Position numbers and translations under genes: made by a program. Below are positions 54,417 through 64,000 of a stretch of DNA of 64,000 nucleotides, in pieces; the stretch's first letter is position 1; every line of letters begins with the position of its first letter. The stretch is from Microbacterium sp. SS28 (lineage in GTDB: Bacteria; Actinomycetota; Actinomycetes; Actinomycetales; Microbacteriaceae), in contig NZ_JAKWJP010000003.1 of assembly GCF_022761035.1 (NCBI RefSeq), positions 496,001 through 560,000 of the forward strand. Direction: 5' to 3'. Under the pieces are notes generated by a model that saw nothing but the letters and a program-made list of their open reading frames with translations, was not told the DNA's origin and did not search any database.

Positions 54417-54478
54417 TGGCAGGTCAGGTCGGGTAGGCTGGTCGGCTCCGCGCTCGCAGGGGCGGACGGAGAATCACT

Positions 54479-56167
54479 GTGGGGTACATCGACGTAGGCG
54501 GCGTCTCTTTCGCGCTGCCCGACGGGCGGCCGCTGCTCGACGACGTCGCGTTCCGGGTCGGCGAGGGGTCGACGACGGCGCTCATCGGCGCGAACGGCGC
54601 GGGCAAGACGACGCTGCTGCGGATGATCCGCGGCGAGGTCGCGCCCGACCAGGGGTCGATCTCGATCGGCGGAGGCCTCGGAGTCATGGATCAGTTCGTG
54701 GGGCACGGCAGCGCCGGGCAGACCGTGAGCGACCTGCTCGTCACGGTCGCGCCGGCGCGGGTCGCGCGCGCCGCCCGTGAGCTCGAGGCTGCCGAGAACG
54801 CCCTCATCGAGCGCGACGACCTCGAGACCCAGATGCGGTACGCGACGGCGCTCGCCGATTACGCTGAGGCGGGCGGGTACGAGCACGAGACGGTGTGGGA
54901 CACGTGCACGATCGCCGCGCTCGGCGTGCCTTTCGCGCGGGCGCGCTACCGCGAGCTGGTGACCCTCTCGGGCGGCGAGCAGAAGCGCCTCGCGCTCGAG
55001 GCGCTCCTTCGAGGGCCCGACGAGGTGCTGCTCCTGGACGAGCCCGACAACTACCTCGACGTGCCCGGCAAGCGCTGGCTCGAGCAGCGGCTGCGCGAGA
55101 CGTCCAAGACTGTCCTGCTCGTCTCGCACGACCGCGAGCTGCTCGCACGCGCCGCCGATCGCATCGTGACCCTCGAGGCGAGCCCCGCGGGCAGTTCCGC
55201 GTGGGTGCACGGCGGCGGGTTCGCGACGTACCACGCGGCACGCGAGGACCGGATGCTGCGCCTCGACGAGCTGCGGCGGCGCTGGGACGAGCAGCACGCC
55301 AAGCTCAAGGCGCTCGTCGCCGATCTCAAGGTCAAGGCCGCCGCCAACGACGGCTTCGCGTCGCGCTACCGAGCGGCCCAGACCCGGCTCCGCCGCTTCG
55401 AGGATCCGGGCCCGCCCGAAGAGCGCCCGCCCGAGCAGGAGCTCGCGCTGCGCCTGCGCGGCGCCCGGACGGGCAAGCGCGCCGTCGTCGCCGAGACCCT
55501 CGAGCTGACGGGACTCATGCAGCAGTTCGACCTCGAGGTGTGGTTCGGCGACCGTGTCGCGGTGCTCGGCTCGAACGGATCGGGCAAGTCGCACTTCCTG
55601 CGTCTGCTCGCCCGCGGCGGCACCGACCCCGACGCGCGCCTCGGGCACGTGACCCCGGTCGGATCGGGCCTCGCCCCCGTGCCGCACACGGGCCGTGCGA
55701 TCCTCGGGGCGCGCGTCGTGCCGGGATGGTTCGCGCAGACCCACCAGCATCCCGAGTTCACCGGCCGCACGCTGCTGGACATCCTGCACCGCGGCGACGA
55801 CGTGCGATCCGGGATGCCGCGCGACGCGGCGAGCTCCGCGCTCGACCGCTACGGGCTCGTGCGGCAGGCCGAGCAGACCTTCGACACGCTGTCGGGCGGC
55901 CAGCAGGCGCGGCTGCAGATCCTGCTGCTCGAGCTCTCGGGTGCGACGCTGCTGCTGCTCGACGAGCCCACCGACAACCTCGACCTCGTCTCGGCCGAAG
56001 CGCTCGAGGACGCCCTCGCGCGCTTCGAGGGGACGGTCGTGGCCGTGACGCACGATCGCTGGTTCGCGCGGTCGTTCGATCGCTTCCTCGTTTTCGGCCA
56101 GGACGGGCAGGTGCGCGAGACGCCCGAGCCGGTGTGGGACGAGCGACGGGTCGTCCGTGCGCGCTGA
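54479..56167 (+). CDS. ABC-F family ATPase (ribosome-associated/antibiotic resistance type)
   Basis: 562 aa, two ABC domains and no membrane segment. Domain 1: Walker A GANGAGKTTLLRM near residue 39, signature LSGGEQKRLALEALLRG near 163, VLLLDEPDNYLDV near 183. Linker helices span about 250-310. Domain 2: GSNGSGKSHFLRL near 365, LSGGQQARLQILLLEL near 472, LLLLDEPTDNLDLVS near 492. This is the soluble double-ABC build of ABC-F proteins, which bind the ribosomal E site and relieve stalled or drug-bound ribosomes. Subfamily is not certain. GTG start at 54479; TAGGCT at 54434 is a plausible -10. Confidence 0.92.
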   Translation: MGYIDVGGVSFALPDGRPLLDDVAFRVGEGSTTALIGANGAGKTTLLRMIRGEVAPDQGSISIGGGLGVMDQFVGHGSAGQTVSDLLVTVAPARVARAARELEAAENALIERDDLETQMRYATALADYAEAGGYEHETVWDTCTIAALGVPFARARYRELVTLSGGEQKRLALEALLRGPDEVLLLDEPDNYLDVPGKRWLEQRLRETSKTVLLVSHDRELLARAADRIVTLEASPAGSSAWVHGGGFATYHAAREDRMLRLDELRRRWDEQHAKLKALVADLKVKAAANDGFASRYRAAQTRLRRFEDPGPPEERPPEQELALRLRGARTGKRAVVAETLELTGLMQQFDLEVWFGDRVAVLGSNGSGKSHFLRLLARGGTDPDARLGHVTPVGSGLAPVPHTGRAILGARVVPGWFAQTHQHPEFTGRTLLDILHRGDDVRSGMPRDAASSALDRYGLVRQAEQTFDTLSGGQQARLQILLLELSGATLLLLDEPTDNLDLVSAEALEDALARFEGTVVAVTHDRWFARSFDRFLVFGQDGQVRETPEPVWDERRVVRAR

Positions 56168-56210
56168 GGAGCCGCATCCCGTCCCGAAGGGGCCGCGCAG
56201 GCGGTCCGAG

Positions 56211-56222
56211 TAGGCTGGGGTG
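56211..56222 (+). promoter_or_regulatory. Leaderless-type -10 box of guaB3
   Basis: TAGGCT at 56211-56216, six nt, then GTG at 56223. Starts at 56220 and 56229 are also in frame. Confidence 0.45.
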
Positions 56223-57347
56223 GTGAGCATGGAGATCGAGATCGGCCGCGCCAAGCGCGCTCGCCGGGCCTACGCGTTCGATGACATCGCGGTCGTGCCC
56301 TCGCGGCGCACACGCAATCCCGAGGACGTCTCGACGGCCTGGACGATCGACGCCTTCCAGTTCGGCATCCCGGTCATCGGGGCGCCGATGGACTCGGTCA
56401 TGAGCCCGCGCACGGCCATCATGCTCGGCCAGCTCGGCGGCGTCGGCGTGCTCGACCTCGAGGGCCTCTGGACCCGCTACGACGACCCCACGCCGCACCT
56501 CGCCGAGATCGCCGCGCTTCCGGATGCCGCTGCCACGGCGCGCATGCAGGAGCTGTACTCCGAGCCCATCAAGGCCGAGCTCGTGCGCGATCGCCTCGCC
56601 GAGATCCGCGCCGCGGGCGTCACGGTCGCGGGCGCCCTCACGCCGCAGCGCACGCAGGAGCTCTACGAGACCGTCGTCGCGGCGGGCGTCGACCTGTTCG
56701 TCATCCGCGGCACCACGGTCTCGGCCGAGCACGTCTCATCGGTAGAGCAGCCCCTCAACCTCAAGAAGTTCATCTACGACCTCGACGTCCCCGTCATCGT
56801 CGGCGGGGCCTCGACCTACACCGCGGCGCTGCACCTCATGCGCACGGGCGCAGCGGGTGTGCTCGTCGGCTTCGGCGGCGGTGCCGCCTCGACGACCCGC
56901 GCGACGCTCGGCGTGCACGCTCCCATGGCCACGGCCGTCGCGGATGTCGCCGGCGCGCGCCGCGACTACCTCGACGAGTCGGGCGGCCGCTACGTCCACG
57001 TCATCGCGGACGGCGGCGTCGGCACGTCGGGCGACATCGTCAAGGCGCTCGCGATGGGAGCGGATGCCGTCATGCTCGGCGTCGCCCTCGCGCGGGCCAC
57101 CGACGCACCGGGACTCGGCTTCCACTGGGGCCCCGAGGCGCACCACGCCAAGCTGCCGCGTGGCCGCCGCATGAAGGTCGAGCAGCTCGTCGACCTCGAG
57201 TCGGTGCTCTACGGGCCCGCGCCCGTCGCCGACGGCACCGCGAACCTCATCGGCGCGCTGCGCAAGTCGATGGCCACGACCGGATACTCCGACCTCAAGG
57301 AGTTCCAGCGCGTCGAGGTCGTCGTCGCGCCCTACAGCGGCGGATGA
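56223..57347 (+). CDS. guaB3: GuaB3 family IMP dehydrogenase-related protein
   Basis: 374 aa, lacking CBS domains. IMPDH-barrel features: FDDIAVVPSRRTRNPEDVS near residue 19, PVIGAPMDSVMSP near 49, the loop VLVGFGGGAASTTRATLG near 221, and VIADGGVGTSGDIVKALAMGADAVMLG near 262. The catalytic Cys of true IMPDH (GxGSxCTTR) is absent from the loop, as in other actinobacterial GuaB3 proteins. The family has been tied to purine metabolism, and cyanobacterial members have been reported as active enzymes. Whether this one is a dehydrogenase, reductase or regulator is open. It lies between guaB and guaA, and overlaps the SURF1 gene by 4 bp. Confidence 0.92.
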   Translation: MSMEIEIGRAKRARRAYAFDDIAVVPSRRTRNPEDVSTAWTIDAFQFGIPVIGAPMDSVMSPRTAIMLGQLGGVGVLDLEGLWTRYDDPTPHLAEIAALPDAAATARMQELYSEPIKAELVRDRLAEIRAAGVTVAGALTPQRTQELYETVVAAGVDLFVIRGTTVSAEHVSSVEQPLNLKKFIYDLDVPVIVGGASTYTAALHLMRTGAAGVLVGFGGGAASTTRATLGVHAPMATAVADVAGARRDYLDESGGRYVHVIADGGVGTSGDIVKALAMGADAVMLGVALARATDAPGLGFHWGPEAHHAKLPRGRRMKVEQLVDLESVLYGPAPVADGTANLIGALRKSMATTGYSDLKEFQRVEVVVAPYSGG

Positions 57348-58180
57348 CCGACTCCGCGGACCCATCGGCAGGCTCGGGGGCCCTCGGCGGCGATGTAGAG
57401 GTCTTCCCGCCGACCCTGCGCGAGGTCATGCTCCGGGGGCGCTGGATCGGCATGCTCGTGCTGTGCCTCGTCGTCGCCGGCGTCTTCGCGTGGCTGGGGC
57501 AGTGGCAGCTGAGCCGCGCGATCGACACCAACCCCCTCCCGCCCGGTGCGACCGAGGAGGTCCGTCCGATCGGGGATGTCGTCGAGCCCGGTGAGTACCT
57601 GCCCGAGCCCCTCGTGGGGCAGCGGGTCGAGGCATCCGGATCCTGGATCCCCGGCGACTTCCTCGTCGTGTCGTCCCGCTACAACGACGGCGAAGAGGGT
57701 TACTGGGTGACGGGCCAGCTGCGGATCGACGGCGCCGCAGCGCCGACGTCGCTCGCCGTCGCGATCGGCTGGGCGGCGACCCCCGAGGACGCGCAGGCGG
57801 CGGTCGACGCGTTCGAGCGGGATGCCGCGGGCCCCGTCACGGTCGTCGGGCGCCTCGTCTCGGACGAGGGTCCTGCGACGCCCCCGCGCGGCGCGGATCC
57901 GCAGACCATGACGCGCATGTCCCCCGCGGCGCACCTGAGCCAGTGGCACGACATCGAGGGCCTCGAGGTGTATCGCCCGTACCTCGCCTCGGAGGCCGCT
58001 CTCGCACCGCTCGACGACATCCACTCGCCCCCGCCCGAGGAGAGCTCGGGCATCAACTGGCTCAACATCTTCTACGCGATCGAATGGGCAGTATTCGCGG
58101 GCTTCGCCTTTTACCTCTGGTATCGCCTCGCGCGCGACGCCTGGGAGAAGGAGGTCGAGGATCTCGAGGTTGACGCGTGA
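57344..58180 (+). CDS. SURF1 family protein (cytochrome oxidase assembly)
   Basis: 278 aa. One N-terminal membrane helix (WIGMLVLCLVVAGVFAWLGQWQLSRAI, residues about 33-58) with the conserved LGxWQLxR motif, an extracytoplasmic domain, and a C-terminal helix near 235-257 (IFYAIEWAVFAGFAFYLWYRL), the two-helix layout of SURF1. Members assist haem insertion into cytochrome c oxidase. LVVSSRYNDGEEGYWVTGQL and the conserved WHDIEGLEVYRPY support the call. The N-tail of 30 residues is variable. It overlaps guaB3 by 4 bp. Confidence 0.9.
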   Translation: MTDSADPSAGSGALGGDVEVFPPTLREVMLRGRWIGMLVLCLVVAGVFAWLGQWQLSRAIDTNPLPPGATEEVRPIGDVVEPGEYLPEPLVGQRVEASGSWIPGDFLVVSSRYNDGEEGYWVTGQLRIDGAAAPTSLAVAIGWAATPEDAQAAVDAFERDAAGPVTVVGRLVSDEGPATPPRGADPQTMTRMSPAAHLSQWHDIEGLEVYRPYLASEAALAPLDDIHSPPPEESSGINWLNIFYAIEWAVFAGFAFYLWYRLARDAWEKEVEDLEVDA

Positions 58181-58224
58181 CGGATCAATGCGCGCGAAGC
58201 CCGCGTTGATGCGGCGCGGGTCAA

Positions 58225-58259
58225 GGTTGAGTAGGCGGCGAAGCCCCCGTATCGAAACC
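58225..58259 (-). repeat. Intergenic repeat (family C) after the SURF1 gene
   Basis: It begins GGTTGAGTAGGCGGCGAAGC and ends GTATCGAAACC. It resembles family A in layout (GGT, TTGAG, GCGAAGC, GAAAC) but has TA and TATC in place of CG and ACG. I recall related words in Microbacteriaceae intergenic regions. One copy was seen here. Confidence 0.6.
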
Positions 58260-58312
58260 AGAGCGGCTGCCACGGCATCCTGAACGGCACCGGACCCCCG
58301 AAAGCCCGCGGG

Positions 58313-58325
58313 TAGACTGGAGTCC
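58313..58325 (+). promoter_or_regulatory. Leaderless-type -10 box of the DUF3817 gene
   Basis: TAGACT at 58313-58318, seven nt, then ATG at 58326. Confidence 0.5.
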
Positions 58326-58847
58326 ATGCCCTCCGCCCCGAAGCTCGCGTCTTTCCCTGCGATCCGGGGTGCGCTGCGGTTCTACCAGATCTGCTCGATC
58401 ATCACGGGAACGATGCTGCTCCTGCTGTGCGCGGAGATGCTCATCAAGTACGGCCTCGGCTACGAGCTCTTCCTCGGCGGCTCGGGCGGCTTCCTGTGGT
58501 TCGCGCCGCTCGACGCGTTCGGCGAATCGACCGGCGACGGACTGAACCTGTCGCTCGGCATCCTCGTCGCGCACGGCTGGTTCTACGTCGTGTACCTGTT
58601 CTCGTGCTTCCGCGTGTGGAGCCTCATGCGCTGGCAGTTCATGCGCTTCCTGCTGCTGGCTTCGGGCGGCATCATCCCGTTCCTCTCGTTCTTCCTCGAG
58701 GCGCGCGTCGCGCGCGACGTCAAGCGCTACCTCGCCGAGCGCGAAGCCGCCGACGCCGCGGGCGAGGGGCAGTCTCACCGCCTCGCGGCGCACTCGACGC
58801 TGACCGAGACGATCCCCACCGACTCCACCGAGCGCCCGCTCCTCTGA
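58326..58847 (+). CDS. DUF3817 membrane protein
   Basis: 173 aa. Three to four membrane helices: [20 protein letters not shown] near residue 15, [21 protein letters not shown] near 78 and [19 protein letters not shown] near 105, with the HGW and RVWSLMRW blocks of DUF3817. The C-tail is hydrophilic. Actinobacterial members often lie beside guaA, as here (13 bp before it). No biochemical role is known. ATG start fits a leaderless -10. Confidence 0.85.
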   Translation: MPSAPKLASFPAIRGALRFYQICSIITGTMLLLLCAEMLIKYGLGYELFLGGSGGFLWFAPLDAFGESTGDGLNLSLGILVAHGWFYVVYLFSCFRVWSLMRWQFMRFLLLASGGIIPFLSFFLEARVARDVKRYLAEREAADAAGEGQSHRLAAHSTLTETIPTDSTERPLL

Positions 58848-58860
58848 CCGAAAGCAGCCT

Positions 58861-60446
<1,586 letters not shown>

Positions 60447-60479
60447 TGAAGGACGACTCGGGAAAGGCAGCGCCGCCGC

Positions 60480-61697
60480 TTGGACGATCAGCCCCTCCCG
60501 CCGACGGATGACCCGCACCCGGCGACCCCGGAGGGCGAGCCCCTGCCCGTCGTACCCGATGCGGCACCTGCCCCCGCTCCGCCGGCCGTGCCGGTCGAGG
60601 ACGCGGTTGCACCGGCTGCGCCTGCCGCCGACGCGCCCGCGCCGGTCGCCGTCCCGCCCCTCCCGCCCGCGCCTCTCACCTACCCGCCCGCGCCGGTCGT
60701 GCCTCGCGCGGCCGGCGGGGAAGAGTCCGCGCTCCCACAGCCCGGCGCCGCGACCGGAGAGTCCGCCGCGATCCCGGAGCCTGTGGCATCCACTCGTCCT
60801 CGCCGGTCGAAGGGTGCCATCGTCGCGATCTGGCTCCTGGCGATCGGGCTCGTGCTCGCCGTCGCCGCCGGCGCATGGCTGGTCGTGCAGTTCCTCGAGG
60901 CGCAGGAGCAGATCTCCGACCAGAAGGACCGCATCTCGGAGCAGGAAGACGAGATCGAGCGGCAGAAGGAGCTCATCGACAGGAAGGACACGTTCGGCGC
61001 CGCGATGAACGGGCTGCTCGACACCGCCGCGGTCTTCCAAGGCGTGCCGACGACGTCGATCGTGCCGTGGGACGAGTACCAGGCGCTCGTGAACCGCGCA
61101 TGGGGGCACCGCTGGGATGCCGCAAAGCTCACGACCGACACCGAGCAGGTCGTCGCCGCCGCCGAGGAGCTCGGCGCCGTGTGGGCGGCCGCGCAGCAGG
61201 AGGTGAGCTCCAACGCGACGGGGACCGCGTACGAGTCGGTCATCGATCGCCTCGGTGCGGGCCTCGTGCGTTCGCTGCTCGACCGGGACTCGTGCGGCGA
61301 CGAGGAGAACATCCTCGGATGCGTGTGGTCGGACGAGCCCTACCTCGTGCACTTCGATGCGGCCGCCGACGTCGAGCCTTTCATGACCGACGAACTGCGC
61401 ACGGGAATCGCCTACCACGAGTTCGCCCACGTGCTGCAGTTCACCAATCAGGAGGCGCTGGATGCCGTGCTGCCGGCGTTCAGCGGGGACCACGAGGTCA
61501 TGGCGGACTGCTTCGCGCTGACGTTCCTCCCCGGCTGGAAGCTCGACCACCGCATCTGGGTCAGCAGCTACGAGTACTGGGACGTCAGCATCGGCTACGG
61601 ACAGGTGTGCTCGGACGCGCAGAAGCAGGCGGTCCGCGATTGGTACGCGGGGCTTCCCGTCACATCGCGGCAGCTTCAGGCCGAGAACGCATCGTAG
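60480..61697 (+). CDS. Membrane-anchored putative zinc metallopeptidase with coiled coil
   Basis: 405 aa from a TTG at 60480 after GGAAAGG. The first 110 residues are Pro/Ala-rich and disordered. One membrane helix (AIVAIWLLAIGLVLAVAAGAWLVV) at about 115-138 is followed by a coiled coil (EQISDQKDRISEQEDEIERQ, 141-165). The extracytoplasmic domain has YHEFAHVLQFTNQE near 311 (HExxH) and DHEVMADCFAL near 340, where a Glu/Asp could be the third zinc ligand. Two Cys near 274-281 (SCGDEENILGC) may pair. I do not recognise a named peptidase family, and activity is inferred from the motif alone. Confidence 0.75.
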   Translation: MDDQPLPPTDDPHPATPEGEPLPVVPDAAPAPAPPAVPVEDAVAPAAPAADAPAPVAVPPLPPAPLTYPPAPVVPRAAGGEESALPQPGAATGESAAIPEPVASTRPRRSKGAIVAIWLLAIGLVLAVAAGAWLVVQFLEAQEQISDQKDRISEQEDEIERQKELIDRKDTFGAAMNGLLDTAAVFQGVPTTSIVPWDEYQALVNRAWGHRWDAAKLTTDTEQVVAAAEELGAVWAAAQQEVSSNATGTAYESVIDRLGAGLVRSLLDRDSCGDEENILGCVWSDEPYLVHFDAAADVEPFMTDELRTGIAYHEFAHVLQFTNQEALDAVLPAFSGDHEVMADCFALTFLPGWKLDHRIWVSSYEYWDVSIGYGQVCSDAQKQAVRDWYAGLPVTSRQLQAENAS

Positions 61698-61773
61698 CGA
61701 CGGCTCCGGCCAGGGCGGAGCACCGGTTCACGACCGGACCGGGATGCCGGGCGCAGTGGGGGAGGATGGACGG

Positions 61774-63204
61774 ATGAGCGACCTCCTGCCCGACGCGCGC
61801 TACCTCGTGCTCGCGAGCCGGCTCGTCCCCGATCGCGACGGCGGCTTCACGATCTCGGTGCTGCGCCGTGCCCTCGACATGGCCGACGCCGGCGCCGAGC
61901 CGCTCCTGCTGACGATCGATCCCGGAGAGTCCACCGACCACGACGCCGATCGTGCCGAGTGGGTGCGCCGGGGGCTGCTCGCCGATCCCGCGGGCCTGCG
62001 CAACCTCTTCGACGACGCGCGGACCGATCCTTCCTGGCTGCGCTCCGCCGCGCTGCCGGGGCCTGTCCCCACGTCGGAGTGGCCGTACCGCGCGATTGTC
62101 GACGCGTCGGGGCGCACCGTCCTCGAACTGCCCGTCATCAGCGGCGACCCCGCGTGGCACCTCTCGGATGCGCCCGTGCGCATCTGGGGCGAACAGGGTC
62201 CGGTGGGCTGGCTCCCCGGTTTCGGCGGGCTCTACCGCGCGTGGCTCGACGCGCTCGCCGCGGCCGGGGCCCCGCGCCCGGAGGCTCCAGCCGACGCGTC
62301 AGCGGCGACTGGAGTGGGCGTGGGGACCGTCGCCCCTGTCGTCCTGCTCTGCGAAGCACGCCAGGTCGGCGAAGCCCTCGTCGCACCGGGGGCTCCCGCG
62401 CTCGACCCGGGCATCCGGATCCTGCACACGACCCACGCGTGCCATGTCGTCGCGCCGTTCGCCTGGGATTCGCCGATGGATGCCGCGTGGGAGCGCTGGT
62501 TCGCCGTCGCCGACCGGTTCGACGGGGTGCTGTGGCTCACCCGGAGTCAGCAGGCCGATGTCGAGCGGCGGCTGGGGAGCGGCATCCGCTCATCCGTCGT
62601 CCCGCACCCGGCGCCGCGACCCTCGGGCGCCGAGCCGGACCCCGTGCCGGGTCGCATCCTCGTGCTGAACTCGCTCATCCCGCGCAAGCGCGTCGACCAC
62701 GCGATCCGCGCGCTCGCGACGCTGCGGCGGACCGTGCCGGAGGCGCACCTGCACATCTACGGCGACGGCGCGCAGCGCGGCGAGCTGGAAGCGCTCGCGG
62801 AGGAGCTGGGTGTCTCGGACGCCGTCGAGCTTCGGGGGCACACCGCCGATACGAGCCGGGCGTGGGCGGAGGCGGATGTCTTCGTCCTCGCGAGCACGAA
62901 CGAGGGACAGCCGCTCGTCGTGCTCGAGGCGCTCGGCGCCGGTGTGCCGGTCGTGAGCTACGACATGCCGTACGGGCCGCGCGACACCCTCGCGCTCGGG
63001 GGAGGGGTGCTCGTCGCCGACGGCGACGCGGAGGCCCTCGCCGCGGCGCTCGGTGAGGTCATCGCCGACCGCGCGCTGCGCGCCCGGCTGTCGAGCGAGG
63101 GGCGTACGGCTGCGCTGACGATGGATGCCGCGTCCTCGATGCGCGCGCTCGGCGCGGCCGTGCGCGTGGCCCTCGACGAGCCCGTGGAGCGGATCGGGCG
63201 CTGA
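61774..63204 (+). CDS. Glycosyltransferase family 4 (GT-B), poly(glycerol-phosphate)/TagE-like
   Basis: 476 aa from an ATG at 61774 after GGGGGAGGA. The N-terminal Rossmann half is divergent. The C-terminal half is typical: RILVLNSLIPRKRVDHAIRAL near residue 292, HLHIYGDGAQRGELEALAEEL near 325, VELRGHTAD, FVLASTNEGQPLVVLEALGAGVPVV near 370 with the E-x7-E motif, and YDMPYGPRDTL, the YGP turn of teichoic-acid glucosyltransferases. Likely cytoplasmic, using an NDP-sugar. The acceptor may be a wall polymer, by analogy only. It stands alone, convergent with the ligD-type gene. Confidence 0.87.
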   Translation: MSDLLPDARYLVLASRLVPDRDGGFTISVLRRALDMADAGAEPLLLTIDPGESTDHDADRAEWVRRGLLADPAGLRNLFDDARTDPSWLRSAALPGPVPTSEWPYRAIVDASGRTVLELPVISGDPAWHLSDAPVRIWGEQGPVGWLPGFGGLYRAWLDALAAAGAPRPEAPADASAATGVGVGTVAPVVLLCEARQVGEALVAPGAPALDPGIRILHTTHACHVVAPFAWDSPMDAAWERWFAVADRFDGVLWLTRSQQADVERRLGSGIRSSVVPHPAPRPSGAEPDPVPGRILVLNSLIPRKRVDHAIRALATLRRTVPEAHLHIYGDGAQRGELEALAEELGVSDAVELRGHTADTSRAWAEADVFVLASTNEGQPLVVLEALGAGVPVVSYDMPYGPRDTLALGGGVLVADGDAEALAAALGEVIADRALRARLSSEGRTAALTMDAASSMRALGAAVRVALDEPVERIGR

Positions 63205-63205
63205 G

Positions 63206-64000
63206 CTACTCGCCGCGGCCGGGCCAGACCTTCCCGGCCCAGGGGTCGTAGTCGGCGAGGAGCGGGCCCTGTGCGGGGCGGTCCGCCTCGGGCACGTGCT
63301 GCAGGTTGACGCGCACGCGGTACCAGAGCGAGCTCGATCCGCGCATGCCGTCGATCAGGACGTCGGCGGGATGCAGCATCCCGGCGATCCCCGCGTTCGC
63401 GGACTTCCAGGTCTCGAGCGCGTCGAGCGCCTCGGGCTTGGCCTTCGTGCGCGCGATCTCGATGAGCGGCATGGTCGAGACGCGGCGTCCTGAGCCGTCC
63501 GCGTCGCGCGGGGGCTTCTCGGCGGGGCCGAGCTCCTTCGCGAGCGCGAGCAGGCCGTCGAGGGTGCCGACCGCGGAGTCGATCCCCGCGTGCGGATCGC
63601 CGAGCTCCGCGAACCGCGCGGGCACCGTCCGCACCGTGAACTCCTCGGGCCGCCGCGTGCCCACCTCGTCCCAGCCGAGCGGCGCCGACACGCGTGCGTC
63701 GGGGAGCGGCCGGATCGAATAGGCGGACGCGACGGTCCGGTCCTTCGCGTTCTGGTTGAAGTCGACGAAGACGCTCTCGCCGCGCTCCTCCTTCCACCAG
63801 CGCGCCGATGCGAGGCCCGGCGCGCGGTTCTCGACCTCGCGGGCGAGCGTCTCGGCGGCGAGCCGCAGGTCGCGGAAGTCCCACTGCGGCGCGATCCGCA
63901 CCAGGATGTGGAGCCCCCGTGAGCCGCTCGTCTTGGGCCAGCCCACGAGCCCGTGGTCGTCGAGCACTTCGCGCACGACCAGCGCGACATCCACGATCTG
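63206..64000 (-). CDS. LigD-type polymerase domain protein (NHEJ), partial
   Basis: 265 residues are visible; the N-terminal part runs off the right edge (the frame is open through 64000, reading QIVDVALVV). It shows the primase-polymerase fold of LigD Pol domains: VGWPKTSGSRGLHILVRI, ETLAREVE, RWWKEERGESVFVDFNQNAKDRT with a metal-binding Asp, and SAYSIRPLPDARVSAPLGWDE. The C-terminus includes an ordinary tail (LLADYDPWAGKVWPGRGE). The enzyme fills gaps and adds ribonucleotides during Ku-dependent end joining. No ligase domain is fused at the C-terminal end seen here; whether one is fused N-terminally cannot be seen. Confidence 0.9.
   Translation of the reverse strand, partial: QIVDVALVVREVLDDHGLVGWPKTSGSRGLHILVRIAPQWDFRDLRLAAETLAREVENRAPGLASARWWKEERGESVFVDFNQNAKDRTVASAYSIRPLPDARVSAPLGWDEVGTRRPEEFTVRTVPARFAELGDPHAGIDSAVGTLDGLLALAKELGPAEKPPRDADGSGRRVSTMPLIEIARTKAKPEALDALETWKSANAGIAGMLHPADVLIDGMRGSSSLWYRVRVNLQHVPEADRPAQGPLLADYDPWAGKVWPGRGE

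Overview
The window is a G+C-rich chromosomal segment of an actinobacterium. Gene content and style fit the Microbacteriaceae, most likely Microbacterium or a close relative: an orphan groES under two CIRCE operators, guaB next to guaB3 and guaA, DUF2277 and DUF3817 proteins, an actinobacterial tyrosine-kinase type polysaccharide locus, many GTG starts placed 6-7 nt after a TANNNT box (leaderless transcripts), and intergenic repeats reading GTTTCGTCTCGCTTCGC...CTCAACGACC. The genus is an inference; no rRNA or tRNA gene is present to fix it.

Layout. 1-14.1 kb (minus strand) is a surface-polysaccharide locus. It reads from a low-molecular-weight protein tyrosine phosphatase through a Wzz/BY-kinase, a membrane-anchored 301-aa protein, a 2042-aa LPXTG surface protein (IgGFc-binding-like and PKD domains) and a polyprenyl glycosylphosphotransferase to two GT2 glycosyltransferases and a flippase. 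14.1-16.5 kb holds two CPBP membrane proteases around a small LPPTG surface protein. 16.7-19.1 kb is rplM-rpsI-glmM. 19.1-19.9 kb is a cluster of seven repeat copies around a small GIY-YIG protein gene. 19.9-27.7 kb (minus) is a DUF218-type protein, ppx, a DUF4062/STAND NTPase/TPR protein and a large M6-like metalloprotease with a beta-propeller. 27.8-30.7 kb is coaA and glmS, followed by a secreted PL8 polysaccharide lyase on the opposite strand. 33.7-38.6 kb is a tight operon acpS-alr-tsaE-tsaB-rimI-tsaD plus a membrane protein, covering peptidoglycan precursor, carrier-protein and t6A tRNA functions. 38.6-41.4 kb has a THUMP-like methyltransferase, groES and rarD. 41.5-44.1 kb is copA-csoR with two copper operators. 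44.3-49.9 kb is a branched-chain amino-acid type ABC importer: a lipoprotein convergent with livHMGF, where livH carries an extracytoplasmic N-terminal domain. 50.1-63.2 kb has guaB, a TetR/MFS divergent pair, DUF2277, an ABC-F ATPase, guaB3, SURF1, DUF3817, guaA, a membrane-anchored HEFAH protein and a GT4 glycosyltransferase. The right edge cuts a LigD-type NHEJ polymerase gene.

How the genes connect. GlmS and GlmM make glucosamine-1-phosphate for UDP-GlcNAc, and Alr makes D-alanine, so wall precursor supply is spread through the window. The left locus would assemble and export a glycan under tyrosine-phosphorylation control and place a giant wall-anchored protein at the same surface. GuaB, GuaB3 and GuaA cover IMP to GMP. 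TsaE, TsaB and TsaD make the t6A anticodon-loop modification.

The least ordinary parts are the invasive repeat family, which enters coding sequence, a ribosomal leader and gene ends; the STAND NTPase beside an M6-like metalloprotease; the giant adhesin in the polysaccharide operon; and the LivH fusion. No CRISPR array, prophage, integrase, insertion sequence or RNA gene was found.
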